Source: Pedobacter polaris (GTDB taxonomy: Bacteria; Bacteroidota; Bacteroidia; Sphingobacteriales; Sphingobacteriaceae). Taken from it: a DNA stretch of 64,000 nt. This document shows positions 18,101 to 27,200 of the stretch, one piece after another. The stretch's first letter is position 1. Each line of letters opens with the position of its first letter. Made by a program: the position numbers and the translations under genes. The DNA lies in the NCBI RefSeq assembly GCF_005116505.1, contig NZ_SWBR01000002.1, positions 1,308,715 to 1,372,714 on the forward strand. Direction: 5' to 3'. A model generated the notes under the pieces. It saw only the letters and a list, made by a program, of their open reading frames with translations. It had not been told where the DNA came from and did no database searches.

Positions 18101-18350
18101 TACTTGCGGTTGAACTCATGTAAGTCATGTTTTCAACACCATTAATTGATTCTTCTAATGATGGTGCTACCGAACGTAACACTGTTTCGGCATTTGCACC
18201 AGGATATACCGCAGTTACCAAAACTGATGGTGGCGCAATATCTGGGAATTGTTGGAGAGGCAATTTTGTTAAACCAAGTACACCCAATATCACCAATAAG
18301 ATGGAAATAACGGTTGCCAGTACAGGTCTTTGTATAAAAATCTTAAACAT
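15168..18350 (-). CDS. RND multidrug efflux pump, AcrB/MexB (HAE1) type
   Basis: 1060 residues, the normal length. It opens MFKIFIQRPVLATVISILLVILGVLGLTKLPLQQFPDIAPP. Membrane helix 4 carries the proton-relay pair in IGIVVDDAIVVVEAV. It has two large periplasmic loops and 12 membrane helices, and ends with the usual ...GGMVSGVILGLFIIPVLFIIFQ. It is the inner-membrane proton-driven pump, probably for hydrophobic drugs. It follows the adaptor gene by 10 bp and depends on the duct protein downstream. Regulation is probably by the TetR protein at the operon start. Confidence 0.97.
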   Translation of the reverse strand: MFKIFIQRPVLATVISILLVILGVLGLTKLPLQQFPDIAPPSVLVTAVYPGANAETVLRSVAPSLEESINGVENMTYMSSTASNDGSLAITVFFKLGTDADQAAVNVQNRVAQATSQLPTEVVQQGVTTAKQQNSFIMAIGMYTEDESKYDQTFVANYAQINIIPEIKRIPGVGAASIFGGVKDYSMRVWLNPTQMATYKVTPNEVMKAIQDKSLEAAPGKFGERSKEVFEYVIKYKGKLTKPDEYENIAIRSNPDGSILHLKDVARIELGAYSYNSLTRLNGKKGVVIGIIQLAGSNSNDIQVAINKLMLKASKDFPKDIKHNIFYSTKVALDQSIDQVIHTLIEAFILVFIVVFIFLQDFRSTLIPAIAVPVAILGTFFFMQLFGFSINLLTLFALILAIGIVVDDAIVVVEAVHAKMEHKHLSPKVATQEAMHEITGAIISITLVMSAVFLPVGFMEGSTGVFYRQFAFTMAIAIVISAINALTLSPALAALFLKDNHIGHHQDQQTVKRTFKEKFFSGFNSSFNAMTNRYVGGLKFLIRNRWVSLGGLALITLATVWMVKITPAGFIPTEDQGFIAIAVSTPSGTSLDGTQKVMTDAENTLNKLDASRFVTAISGFNLLTNSTSPSSAVVFVLLKPTEERGKVKNIDEIMNEVRGKLGTISGGTFFVFSFPTVPGFSNVEALDMVLQDKTGGKLDKFSGISQNFIGELMKRPEIAVAFTSFKADYPQLQLDINDEKADQLGVNVKDILQTMQTYFGSAQASDFNRFGKYYRVIVQADIADRADPSAIDRVFVKNKTGDMVPINTLVKLSRIYGSETASRYNLFNSIQINAIPKPGFSSGDAIKAIEEVAEKQLPAGYGYEFSGQTREEISSGGQSTVIFLLCLVFIYFLLAAQYESYLLPLAVILSIPAGVFGVFVAIGLTGIENNIYVQVALIMLIGLLAKNAILIVEFAVQRRRAGQPLIASALEAAKLRLRPIIMTSLAFVVGLIPMTIATGPSAQGNHSISIGAAGGMVSGVILGLFIIPVLFIIFQYLQEKITKEPLAVINAKQNLANHEN

Positions 18351-18360
18351 TATCTTTTTT

Positions 18361-19560
18361 TTATTTTTGAGAAATTAATTGAGCTATTTTATCATTCTTT
18401 TTATCTGGTTGAATAAGTTGCCCATCTTGGATGCGGTCTAAACCACTTAGAACAATTTGTTGTCCTGCTTTTAAACCGTCTTTTATTAAATAGTTTGTAC
18501 CACTTTTTCCTTCAATAGAGATTGCAACTTTGCTTACCTTATTGTCTTTACCAACTGAGAAAACAAAAACTTTATCTTGCATTTCTACAGTTGCTGATTG
18601 AGGAACTAAAATTGCATTGTTATGTGTTAAACCTAATCTTACCTTACCAGTATTACCAGATCTAAGTAAACCTTTGCTATTAGCGAAACTTGCTCTTAAA
18701 GTTATTGCACCAGTTGTTTTATCAAACTGACCATCAATCATATCAATTTTTCCTTGTACAGGATATATGGTTTGATCTGCTAGAACCAATGAAACCGCAG
18801 GCAAATGTTTAATTCTATCTGCCACAGAATTACCAGGATAAGTTGTATTAAAATTGATAAAGTCAGTTTCTGCTAAAGAGAAATAAACATGCACTTCGTG
18901 TACATCAGAAAGTTGTGTTAATGCTTCTGCATCTGTTGGCCCAACTAAACTACCTTGTTTTTTAGGTAGCCTGCCTATATTACCGCTAATTGGCGCTTTA
19001 ATTTGAGTATAGTTTAAATTAATTTGAGCGCTATTTACAGCTGCTTTTGCCTGTTCTACATTAGCTAAAGCTATTTGATGCGTTGTTTTTGCTGTTTGTA
19101 ACTGAAATGCAGAAACTACTTTTGCCTGTACTAATGGGGTTAATTTATCAATTTCTAACTGCGCATTTAAAACCGCAGCTTTTGCAGCACTTAAAGCAGC
19201 TTTAGCATTATTTAATTGGGCTCTGAAAGGAAGTTGAGATATTTGAAACAGCAATTGACCTTTGTTAACTTTCTGACCTTCGTTAACTAATACTCTATCT
19301 ATTGTACCAGCAATTTGAGGGCGAATTTCTAAATCTGAAACACCTTGTATTGATGCTGGATAATCTACAAATGTTTGTTGTGAAGTTTCATTAACTGTAA
19401 GTACGGGTAACGATGGTGGTGGCGGTGCTGCAGCCATTTGAGCTGGAGTTGAACTGCAACTTGCTAAAAATAAAACAATAGCAGTTGCTAGTGATATTAT
19501 TATTGTGTTAAATAATCTAACATTGTTAGATGTTTCGTTGAAGTCTGGCATATAATTCAT
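18361..19560 (-). CDS. RND efflux periplasmic adaptor (AcrA/MexA family lipoprotein)
   Basis: 399 residues. The lipoprotein signal ends FLASC (Cys35). After a proline run come the beta-barrel, the lipoyl halves (IAGTIDRVLVNEGQKVNKGQLLFQI and the matching IKAPISGNIGRLPKKQGSLVG) and an alpha-helical hairpin between them. It bridges pump and duct in the periplasm. The start at 19560 is the only ATG region that leaves a full signal; ATG 19551 is equally possible. A perfect palindrome that matches the TetR-type operators (19516-19530) lies inside its first codons. Confidence 0.95.
   Translation of the reverse strand: MNYMPDFNETSNNVRLFNTIIISLATAIVLFLASCSSTPAQMAAAPPPPSLPVLTVNETSQQTFVDYPASIQGVSDLEIRPQIAGTIDRVLVNEGQKVNKGQLLFQISQLPFRAQLNNAKAALSAAKAAVLNAQLEIDKLTPLVQAKVVSAFQLQTAKTTHQIALANVEQAKAAVNSAQINLNYTQIKAPISGNIGRLPKKQGSLVGPTDAEALTQLSDVHEVHVYFSLAETDFINFNTTYPGNSVADRIKHLPAVSLVLADQTIYPVQGKIDMIDGQFDKTTGAITLRASFANSKGLLRSGNTGKVRLGLTHNNAILVPQSATVEMQDKVFVFSVGKDNKVSKVAISIEGKSGTNYLIKDGLKAGQQIVLSGLDRIQDGQLIQPDKKNDKIAQLISQK
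19516..19530. promoter_or_regulatory. Operator candidate A for the TetR regulator
   Basis: TCTAACATTGTTAGA is a perfect 7+1+7 palindrome. It lies within the first codons of the adaptor gene and matches sites B and C. Confidence 0.6.
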
Positions 19561-19601
19561 GATTAAAGGGATTTAAATTTTACTTTACGTTTATAATTAA
19601 T

Positions 19602-19615
19602 TTAACAGCGTTAGA
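19602..19615. promoter_or_regulatory. Operator candidate B for the TetR regulator
   Basis: TTAACAGCGTTAGA reads TCTAACGCTGTTAA on the minus strand. It matches sites A and C and sits in the 72-bp gap between tetR and the adaptor gene. Confidence 0.6.
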
Positions 19616-19632
19616 TTTTTAAATAAAAAATT

Positions 19633-20232
19633 TTAGTCGTTTATGGTTTTAATAATTGCTTTTATTGCACTTCTTAAAATCTGTTGGTTAATTTCATCAT
19701 CAGCCCCTTTTTGAACTAAATTGATTGAGATTAAGCCGTGTATAAGTGACCAAAAAGTATAATATTTTAAGCAAGATGTGTCTTCTGATACTGGGAGTTT
19801 AGTAAGCAATTTTTCAATTGCATCATAAAACAAATCAGTTGTGTATTCTGCTTCTGGCATTTTTTTATATAGCTCGCAACAGTTTACCTGTACACCATAC
19901 ATCAATTGATAAAACTCTTTTTCTTCAAAGGCAAAATCCCAATAGGCAAGCCACATTGCTTCTAATTGTTCTTCTGGATCGCTTTTACTGTCTCTAGCCG
20001 CTTTTACCTTTATACCTAAATGAATATAGCCTTGCCTGGTTAATTCAAGAAGAATACCTTCTTTGTTAGAAAAGTATTCGTAAATAATAGGAGCCGTGTA
20101 TTCAATTACATCTGCAATTTTGCGCATACTTAAAGCAGCCCAACCTTCTTGTTTTACAATTTGTAAAGCAGCATCTAATATACTCTTGCGGGTATCTTCT
20201 TTTTGACGCTGTATTCTTTCTTTACTTCCCAT
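19633..20232 (-). CDS. TetR/AcrR family regulator of the efflux operon
   Basis: 199 residues. The N-terminal helix-turn-helix (about 12-58) reads TRKSILDAALQIVKQEGWAALSMRKIADVIEYTAPIIYEYFSNKEGILLEL, the typical TetR pattern. The rest is an all-helical ligand domain. It is the first gene of the minus-strand efflux cluster. Three related palindromes (upstream of tetR, between tetR and the adaptor, and over the adaptor start) suggest that it represses itself and the pump genes. The ligand is unknown. Confidence 0.93.
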   Translation of the reverse strand: MGSKERIQRQKEDTRKSILDAALQIVKQEGWAALSMRKIADVIEYTAPIIYEYFSNKEGILLELTRQGYIHLGIKVKAARDSKSDPEEQLEAMWLAYWDFAFEEKEFYQLMYGVQVNCCELYKKMPEAEYTTDLFYDAIEKLLTKLPVSEDTSCLKYYTFWSLIHGLISINLVQKGADDEINQQILRSAIKAIIKTIND

Positions 20233-20256
20233 GATTTGTTAAATGATATAAAATAA

Positions 20257-20270
20257 TCTAACACTGTTAA
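20257..20270. promoter_or_regulatory. Operator candidate C, upstream of tetR
   Basis: TCTAACACTGTTAA lies 25 bp before the tetR start and matches sites A and B. Its position suggests autoregulation. Confidence 0.6.
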
Positions 20271-20383
20271 GCAAATGTAGAAACACTTTTTAAAATGCGT
20301 ATCATTTATTTGTCAGATAAAATAGAAAGTGCTTTTAACAAGTTTTAACAGCCTTTTTAATTAAAAATTAATACATTTAAAAT

Positions 20384-21679
20384 ATGGAAACACCCATTGA
20401 AAACTTAAAACCATGGTCAATTAGCAAAAGGTTTTTTACGCTATTATCTATCTATTTTGCTTTTTTGATGTTAGATTTTACCAGCAGTGATGAACTGTAC
20501 CCGCACTTTGTATATGTACTTATGACTCCATATACTGAGTTTTGGCATTGGATAGTGCCTTGGTTTGGCGAACATATTTTGCATTTGAGCTATCCTATAA
20601 CCGTAAAACCTAATGGCAGTGGGGATACAACTTATAATTATGTTCTTCAATTGTTATGGATAATTTTCGCTTTACTCATTACTACAATTTGGACTATTCT
20701 AGACAGAAGGAGGCCATCTTATCACCAATTTCAATATTGGTCTAGAATAGTTGTCCGTTATTTTTTGGCTTATATGCTTTTCGTTTATGGATTTGTTAAG
20801 GTTATCAAGCTACAATTTCCTTTTCCAGATTTGATACGATTGACTGAGCCTTATGGAGACTCGACACCAATGGGTTTAGCTTGGACATTTGTTGGTTATT
20901 CTTCTGGCTATAATTTATTTACCGGTGGAGCAGAAGTTTTGGCCGGCATTCTTTTATTCTACAAAAGAACCGCCTTATTTGGTGCATTAGTTGCAATGAC
21001 AGTAATGGCTAATGTTGTTGCAATGAACTTTGCTTATGATATTCCGGTTAAAATCTTCTCTCTAAACTTATTAATTATGGCTGCATGGATAGCTTGGTAC
21101 GATAAAGATAGGTTAATCAACTTTTTCTTTCTTAATAAAACTGCTACTCCATCCTTAATTGAATATACTTATCACACCAAGTGGAAAAAAAACATTCAAC
21201 TGTCATTGAAAGTGATTGCTATTTTATTTGCTTTGTATTCAACGCTATATAGTAATCTTAACACAGCCAAAAAATATGGAGATGCCGCACCAAAACCATC
21301 TTTATATGGAATTTATGATGTTAAGACTTTTAATTTAAAAGGGCAATTACTGCCCCCACTTACCACAGATTCGCTCCGCTGGAAAAGAATGATTATCAGC
21401 TACCCTGGTTATGCACGGATTACAAAAATGAATAATAGCACATTTTGGATAAAACTAAAAGTTGATACCAATGCTAAAACGTTGAACTTTACTAGTACAA
21501 GCGATAGTACTCATCAATATATGTTAAACTATGCAAAATTGGGAAAAGACCAATTGGTGTTAAAAGGTTTAATGAATAAAGATTCCGTTAATATTCAATT
21601 TAAACAATTTGACCATACTAAATTTAATTTAGTTAAAACTGGTTTTAATTGGGTTAATGAATACCCTAATAATAGATAA
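20384..21679 (+). CDS. DoxX-like multipass membrane protein
   Basis: 431 residues. Hydrophobic segments lie at about 15-32, 85-105, 120-140, 185-215, 220-240 and 270-290. The central part (YFLAYMLFVYGFVKVIKLQFPFP..., ...GGAEVLAGILLFYKRTALFGALVAMTVMANVVAMNF) has DoxX/SURF4-like character. A soluble C-terminal domain of about 130 residues follows (from YGDAAPKPSLYGIYDVKTFNLKG). Function unknown; DoxX relatives act in redox or thiosulfate-linked membrane roles. It is divergent from tetR but has no shared operator that I can show. The 185 bp downstream hold no recognisable gene. Confidence 0.75.
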   Translation: METPIENLKPWSISKRFFTLLSIYFAFLMLDFTSSDELYPHFVYVLMTPYTEFWHWIVPWFGEHILHLSYPITVKPNGSGDTTYNYVLQLLWIIFALLITTIWTILDRRRPSYHQFQYWSRIVVRYFLAYMLFVYGFVKVIKLQFPFPDLIRLTEPYGDSTPMGLAWTFVGYSSGYNLFTGGAEVLAGILLFYKRTALFGALVAMTVMANVVAMNFAYDIPVKIFSLNLLIMAAWIAWYDKDRLINFFFLNKTATPSLIEYTYHTKWKKNIQLSLKVIAILFALYSTLYSNLNTAKKYGDAAPKPSLYGIYDVKTFNLKGQLLPPLTTDSLRWKRMIISYPGYARITKMNNSTFWIKLKVDTNAKTLNFTSTSDSTHQYMLNYAKLGKDQLVLKGLMNKDSVNIQFKQFDHTKFNLVKTGFNWVNEYPNNR

Positions 21680-21864
21680 TTACGTTGTAAGAGTTAAATA
21701 TCTGTTCGGTAGATTGGTGATAACACCAACTACTAGTAAGTGGAAAATTTTCGGATTCCTAAACTGTGGTCTGTGGCACACAGAAAACTAAATAAATATA
21801 TTAAAGAAGAAAAGGTAAAATTTTAAGAGAAATATAAAGATTCTCGCTTTGCCCTGAATAACAA

Positions 21865-24282
21865 TTAAAGCTGTTCATCGAACTTTTTTAAAGGATTTTT
21901 CTTAATCGATTTTTTCAATTTAGTAAACTGCTCATCATAAAAATCACAAGACATGTAGTTTACACCAACTCGTAAAGCTTTTAAGCCACTTACACCTTGC
22001 AACTCTTCTAAATCTAGTGTTTCTAAGTCGTCTTGTAAAAAGCCTTGCTCCTGTAAATATTTGATGTATTCTTTATACTCATTTGCTTCGTAGGTATTAA
22101 AATAAACCAAAGCTATTTTACCAGGCTGTGTTAAACGTTCATCTGTTCCTTTAACTAAAACCTTATCAATACGTTTTTTAACAACTTCATAACGGATATT
22201 GTACGCTCCTTCTACATCAAATCTTCTTTCATCATTTCTAAAACTAATGTCTATTGGATTTGAATGAATAAATATCAGCTGTGTTGTAAGCAGTGCTCTT
22301 GGCATTTGGCTAACCAAGCTATTGGTTAAACGAGCTGCCTCAACCATGGATGTAAGCTGCCAAAGGCGAATGTTCTTTAAATACAATAAATCGAATGGTA
22401 TATCAGGTGCAATATCCTGACCAATATAAATATCATATTCTACGCCATCAGTTCTAAACTTGGCAAAATAACATGGGTAAGATTCTTGTAAAGTTTGTTG
22501 TGCTTCTTCTAAATACTCACTTACTGCAGTGTTTATAAATTGCATAGAAGTTTCTAAAGTCCTTCTATTATCATAAGCAATCCCTTCTTCAGAATTAATG
22601 CTTTTAAAATACTCTTGGATAATCTCTTGAGTTTGAGGATGTCCTCTCTCAATGTGTTTTAGCATTGGATATACTTCCAATTCTAAAAACTCATTTAGTT
22701 GCGCTTCTTCGCTAGAGTTAATAAAATCATCTATTTTCTTCATCCAATCTTTACAATTGAATAAAACTTTATCTAATAAATCAAGACGTATAATATTTCG
22801 AAGATTTTCTAATGATTCACTTAATTTAGCTAATTGAACTTTTAAATCTTCTTTTAAAGCATAATTTCGCTCTATGGTAGAATTTTTAATATCTATAGCA
22901 CCAAACAATGGGTATAATCCTTTAAAAGTTACGGTATCAATTTCTTGGGTTTTCTTTTTGCTCTTACTCATTTTCAAGTAATCCCAAACTACCTGATTAA
23001 ATTTCCATTGAACAGATGGTTGTAATGCGGTAAATTTATCTTTCAGCACATTATCCATCTTATTGTTAAACTCTTCAATCCTGTATTGTAAAAGCTGTCC
23101 TAAAAGTGGCAAAGCCGAATGAAACCTTGATAATAACTTTTCGTCTACAACCAAATCTTGCTCAGAATAAATTTCCATTATACCGGCCAATTGGTTGTTA
23201 TAAAAAATTGGAAGGAATGAATAGGATTTCACTCCATTCTTTTTAAGTATATCTAAAAATGGGAATTTTTCAATCTTTTCATCCGTCAAATTATTAAAGA
23301 AAACTGGCCTGGGATGATCTATATATTCATTTACTAAAGCAAAAAAAGTTTCTTCTTCTAAGTTGTGTTTTTTTGCAGAATCGAGTAAAATACTTTGAGA
23401 GTTTAGATCGTTGTCAAATACAAATTTATTGTTCACCATTAAAAATGGCAATAATCCAAATTCAATATGACCGTTTCCTGCTAGTGTTTTTAAGGCCTGT
23501 ATTACATGCTCATAAGCCTCAATTTCATAAGTATGATTAACTAATGCATCACGAATGCCATCTATAGCGTGCTGTAAAGTTACATCTGTTAATGTGATAA
23601 CCGTAAATCCATCAAATCTAAACTTATCAAGAGGCAATAGATCTTGCAATAACTCAACCTCTTTACCTTCTTGTATCTGTGTGGCTACAGCTTCAAAATT
23701 AAGTTCCGGCAACTCTCCATCATACTGAATATCAACAAACTGAGTATCGGGACTAATATTATAATAAGACGTTAAATGAGTTGTTGGATTTGTATAAGCA
23801 TACAAAATTTCATTTCCAGAAATTGAAGTGTAGTCATAAAACCTTCTCAATATCATTTTATAAATGAATTGAATTTGCTGCTTCTCTTTAGATTCTTCTA
23901 TGTATCCATTTTTCTTTTTCTCTTCTTTATGTACGCCAAAAAATTCGAAAAATCCGTCTGTGCTAAAAAAGATACGGTCTGGCACTGGTGTACTCATTGC
24001 CCAATACAAATCTTTTTCATTCGCCATTAAAGGCGTTAAAATGGTAAAAATGAGCTCTAAAGTATCTTTATATTTTGCTAAATCCTCAACCTCAATATCA
24101 TTTTTTAATGCTTCTTCACGCTCTATTTTTTCTAATAAAAAACGATAAAATTCTGCCTTTAAGGTTTGCTCAGTTTTGAGCCTACCTTTTAAATATGCAA
24201 TTAACGGCCTAAAAGACAGGGTATATTCTACCTGACAAGCTATGCATTCATCTTCATTAATCTTTACAACACTTGTATTCAT
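21865..24282 (-). CDS. GAF-domain-containing protein, unknown function
   Basis: 805 residues with no signal peptide, so cytoplasmic. The N-terminal 240 residues are a helical region of unknown type. A GAF-like domain occupies roughly 260-410 (ILDSAKKHNLEEETFFALVNEY... SYSFLPIFYNNQLAGIMEIYSEQ...), followed by a long helical and mixed C-terminus. It is the last gene of the five-gene minus-strand operon that starts with the HD-PycTM fusion, and its start is 9 bp after the metallophosphoesterase stop. GAF domains bind small ligands such as cyclic nucleotides, but no ligand can be read from the sequence. Confidence 0.7.
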   Translation of the reverse strand: MNTSVVKINEDECIACQVEYTLSFRPLIAYLKGRLKTEQTLKAEFYRFLLEKIEREEALKNDIEVEDLAKYKDTLELIFTILTPLMANEKDLYWAMSTPVPDRIFFSTDGFFEFFGVHKEEKKKNGYIEESKEKQQIQFIYKMILRRFYDYTSISGNEILYAYTNPTTHLTSYYNISPDTQFVDIQYDGELPELNFEAVATQIQEGKEVELLQDLLPLDKFRFDGFTVITLTDVTLQHAIDGIRDALVNHTYEIEAYEHVIQALKTLAGNGHIEFGLLPFLMVNNKFVFDNDLNSQSILLDSAKKHNLEEETFFALVNEYIDHPRPVFFNNLTDEKIEKFPFLDILKKNGVKSYSFLPIFYNNQLAGIMEIYSEQDLVVDEKLLSRFHSALPLLGQLLQYRIEEFNNKMDNVLKDKFTALQPSVQWKFNQVVWDYLKMSKSKKKTQEIDTVTFKGLYPLFGAIDIKNSTIERNYALKEDLKVQLAKLSESLENLRNIIRLDLLDKVLFNCKDWMKKIDDFINSSEEAQLNEFLELEVYPMLKHIERGHPQTQEIIQEYFKSINSEEGIAYDNRRTLETSMQFINTAVSEYLEEAQQTLQESYPCYFAKFRTDGVEYDIYIGQDIAPDIPFDLLYLKNIRLWQLTSMVEAARLTNSLVSQMPRALLTTQLIFIHSNPIDISFRNDERRFDVEGAYNIRYEVVKKRIDKVLVKGTDERLTQPGKIALVYFNTYEANEYKEYIKYLQEQGFLQDDLETLDLEELQGVSGLKALRVGVNYMSCDFYDEQFTKLKKSIKKNPLKKFDEQL

Positions 24283-24291
24283 CTTTTTTTA

Positions 24292-27200
24292 TTAATATCT
24301 AAAACTCATAGAAACGTAAGGATACCAACCTTCTACTGAGTGGCCCATTACAAAACGGAATATGGCTAAAGAAGCTGGAGAGAAATATATACCACCACCA
24401 GCACCATGATGCCAAGCGTTTGATTTTTCATTACTATTCCAAACCCTACCTACATCATAAAAACCCATTAAACCTAACTGACCTGGAAGCACATAGCTTA
24501 TAAAGTCTCCTAATTTTGCTCTAAGTTCAACATTATTATAGAAACTATGTTGTCCTGCGAATCGAAATTGACGATAACCTAACAAATTCCCTTGTCCACC
24601 TAGAAATAAATTTTGATAAAATGCTGGTTTTCCAACGGTTATACCTCCTCCAAAACGGTCTGCAAGTACAAATTTAGCTCTTCCATCTAAGTTTTTATAC
24701 AAAGCAATGCTTGCTGTAAATTGTCCGTAAGAATTTGCATATTTATTTAGGCCCTTAAACGCTGTCCATTTAAAATCTACATAACTTCCTAGTGTTGGTA
24801 AAATCTCGTTGTCTCGAGTATTGTTAGTGAAATTAACTACCAAGCCTCCATATAATTTATTTTGAGTAACTGTTAAGCTATCATAAGAATGCAATGCAGC
24901 GGGAACTGTGGTAATTTTACCAATATTATCTTCTGCATCAAATTTATAAAACTGAAATTGGGTACCCATGCTAAAGGTAGATTTAGGTCTACGCCATCTT
25001 AAAGCAGATTCTATCTGGTAAATATTAAATCTAGCTCTGTAATACCTAATATCTTGAGTATATGTTGTTTCATTACCTACACCAAAAAAGTTTTGTGTAT
25101 TATCTGGTGCATAAGCATCTGCTTTTAATACCAGATCGGCTTTCCCAAACAGATTTAACCAGTCACCTTTATAATTAAACCTAAAAGCCGTGGTTGCGAA
25201 TGAGCGTAAAAACGAGATATGCTGTGAGTTTCCGTAAGGTGCTTTTCTAAATCCTGGGTTTGTTACTTTATAATTTAATCCAGCTAATAATCCATCATCT
25301 TGATTAAAACCAACATTTAAATTTAATGTTGATCTACTATACATGTCTTTATTGTAAAATGATACATTTGAAGTATCTGCAGACATCTTTTTACGCAACA
25401 TATTTTGATCTTCGCCTTCAAATTTAGAATTGCCATTTTTCCTTCCAAATAACTGAATGCTTCTTGATACGTTTGGTAAATCGTAATATTTTTTACCGCT
25501 ACCGGCTATAATTCTAAGTTTAATATTTGAAGCTTTATTATCAATCAACACACTATCATTACCGTCTTTAACGTATAAGCGAATTTCTTTAGTAACGCTA
25601 GGATCAAAATTGCGGCTAAACGTTTCTTCTTTAATATTACCTTCTTTAGAAATTTTATTGATTTGAACTTTTAAATATTTTCCTGCTGAATCAGTAATTA
25701 AAACACGCTCATTTTTATCACTCGCTTGCACATCAACAATTCTATTAAAAAAATGATAGAAATCGTTCATCAACTTTGGCAAAGAGGCTCTTCTCTCTTT
25801 TAAGCGTTTCAAAAACTGATCATGTCTTAAGGTATAATTAGGTTCGGGTAAATGTTTCAATGCTTTTTCTAAAACATCATCAGTTAATTTAGCACAAAAA
25901 GCTTTCACCTCATTATCCCACTCTTTTTCAGTGTACTGGGACAACAATCTGCTATTCATTGCTCTACCTTCCCACAAATACCAATCAATTTTTTTGATCT
26001 CTCTTTCATATCCTTGCATCATAGGCAAGAGTGATGAGGATTGAGCATAACGTTGAACAAAACCATCAGAGCTATAAAAAACCTGATCACGATCTCTTGG
26101 AACTGCTAAATACTTTTTGCCTTTTTCTGTTTTCTCGGGCATCCATCTCCATTGGTCTTCATGACGATCCCAATCGCCGATCATTATATCTAAAGCTCTA
26201 GCTCTTAAGTACATTGATGCATCATAGGTGTTATCATTATCCTCATCAAGCTTTTTAAGCATCTTAGTGGTATTATCAGACTCTCCTATAGGTTCTCTCT
26301 CTTCAAGCAAACAAAGTGTATTTGCAAACATACCTCCATAATCTCCTAAATTTACATCTGGAGAAACCCAACCAATAATTGGTGTACTATGTGGCACATC
26401 TACTGCCTTTGCAAGTGTAGGTACAACCAAAGCACCAAATGGGTGTTGAGCAGACATGTTATCTTTTAAAATATCCTTAGCAAATGTTTCCCTTAAGCCC
26501 TGAGGCAATAACACTTCTGGATATTTTTCTATGCTACGTAAAACCCATTCTTTACCATCTTTGTCTTCCAAACGAAGAGATCTCGATTGATTCCCTCCAC
26601 CCAACTGAGTAGGTTTTAATCCACCTTTAATTTCCGAAATTCTTAGCACCGGAAATTTAGTGTCCATAGCATAGTCCTTGCGGTAATTTTCTCCAAATAA
26701 GAAACGATGAAACTTGCCTACACTATCATATGAAGGGTGAACCTTAATGGTAATGCTATCTGCTTTTATCACTTTTAATTCGTTCTTTTTAGGAGGGGCT
26801 AACTCTTTATATTTTTGCGTGTAACTGAATATTTTTTTAACACCAGTGTCTGCATAAATATAATAGTCATATCGCATATCATTATTTATGAGCTGATCTG
26901 CAACCACATAGCCTTGATTTTCTTCTTCAAGTAATGCATTTTTACCCAGTTTGTTTGCAGTTACTTTAGAACCAGAGCCACTTACAATTTGTAATTGTTT
27001 GCCTTTTATAAATTGCAAGCCATGCTCATGGCCTGCTGCATAAATAACATTTGGTTTATCTCCAAAAACGCTATTTACGCTTTTCATCATATCTTTATAA
27101 GCAGGGTGATTTAAATCTTCAGGGCTTAATAAAGTTGATCGTAAAAGCGGATAAATTGATCCTATAATAGGCAATGGGATAACTAAACTTTTATTTAATG

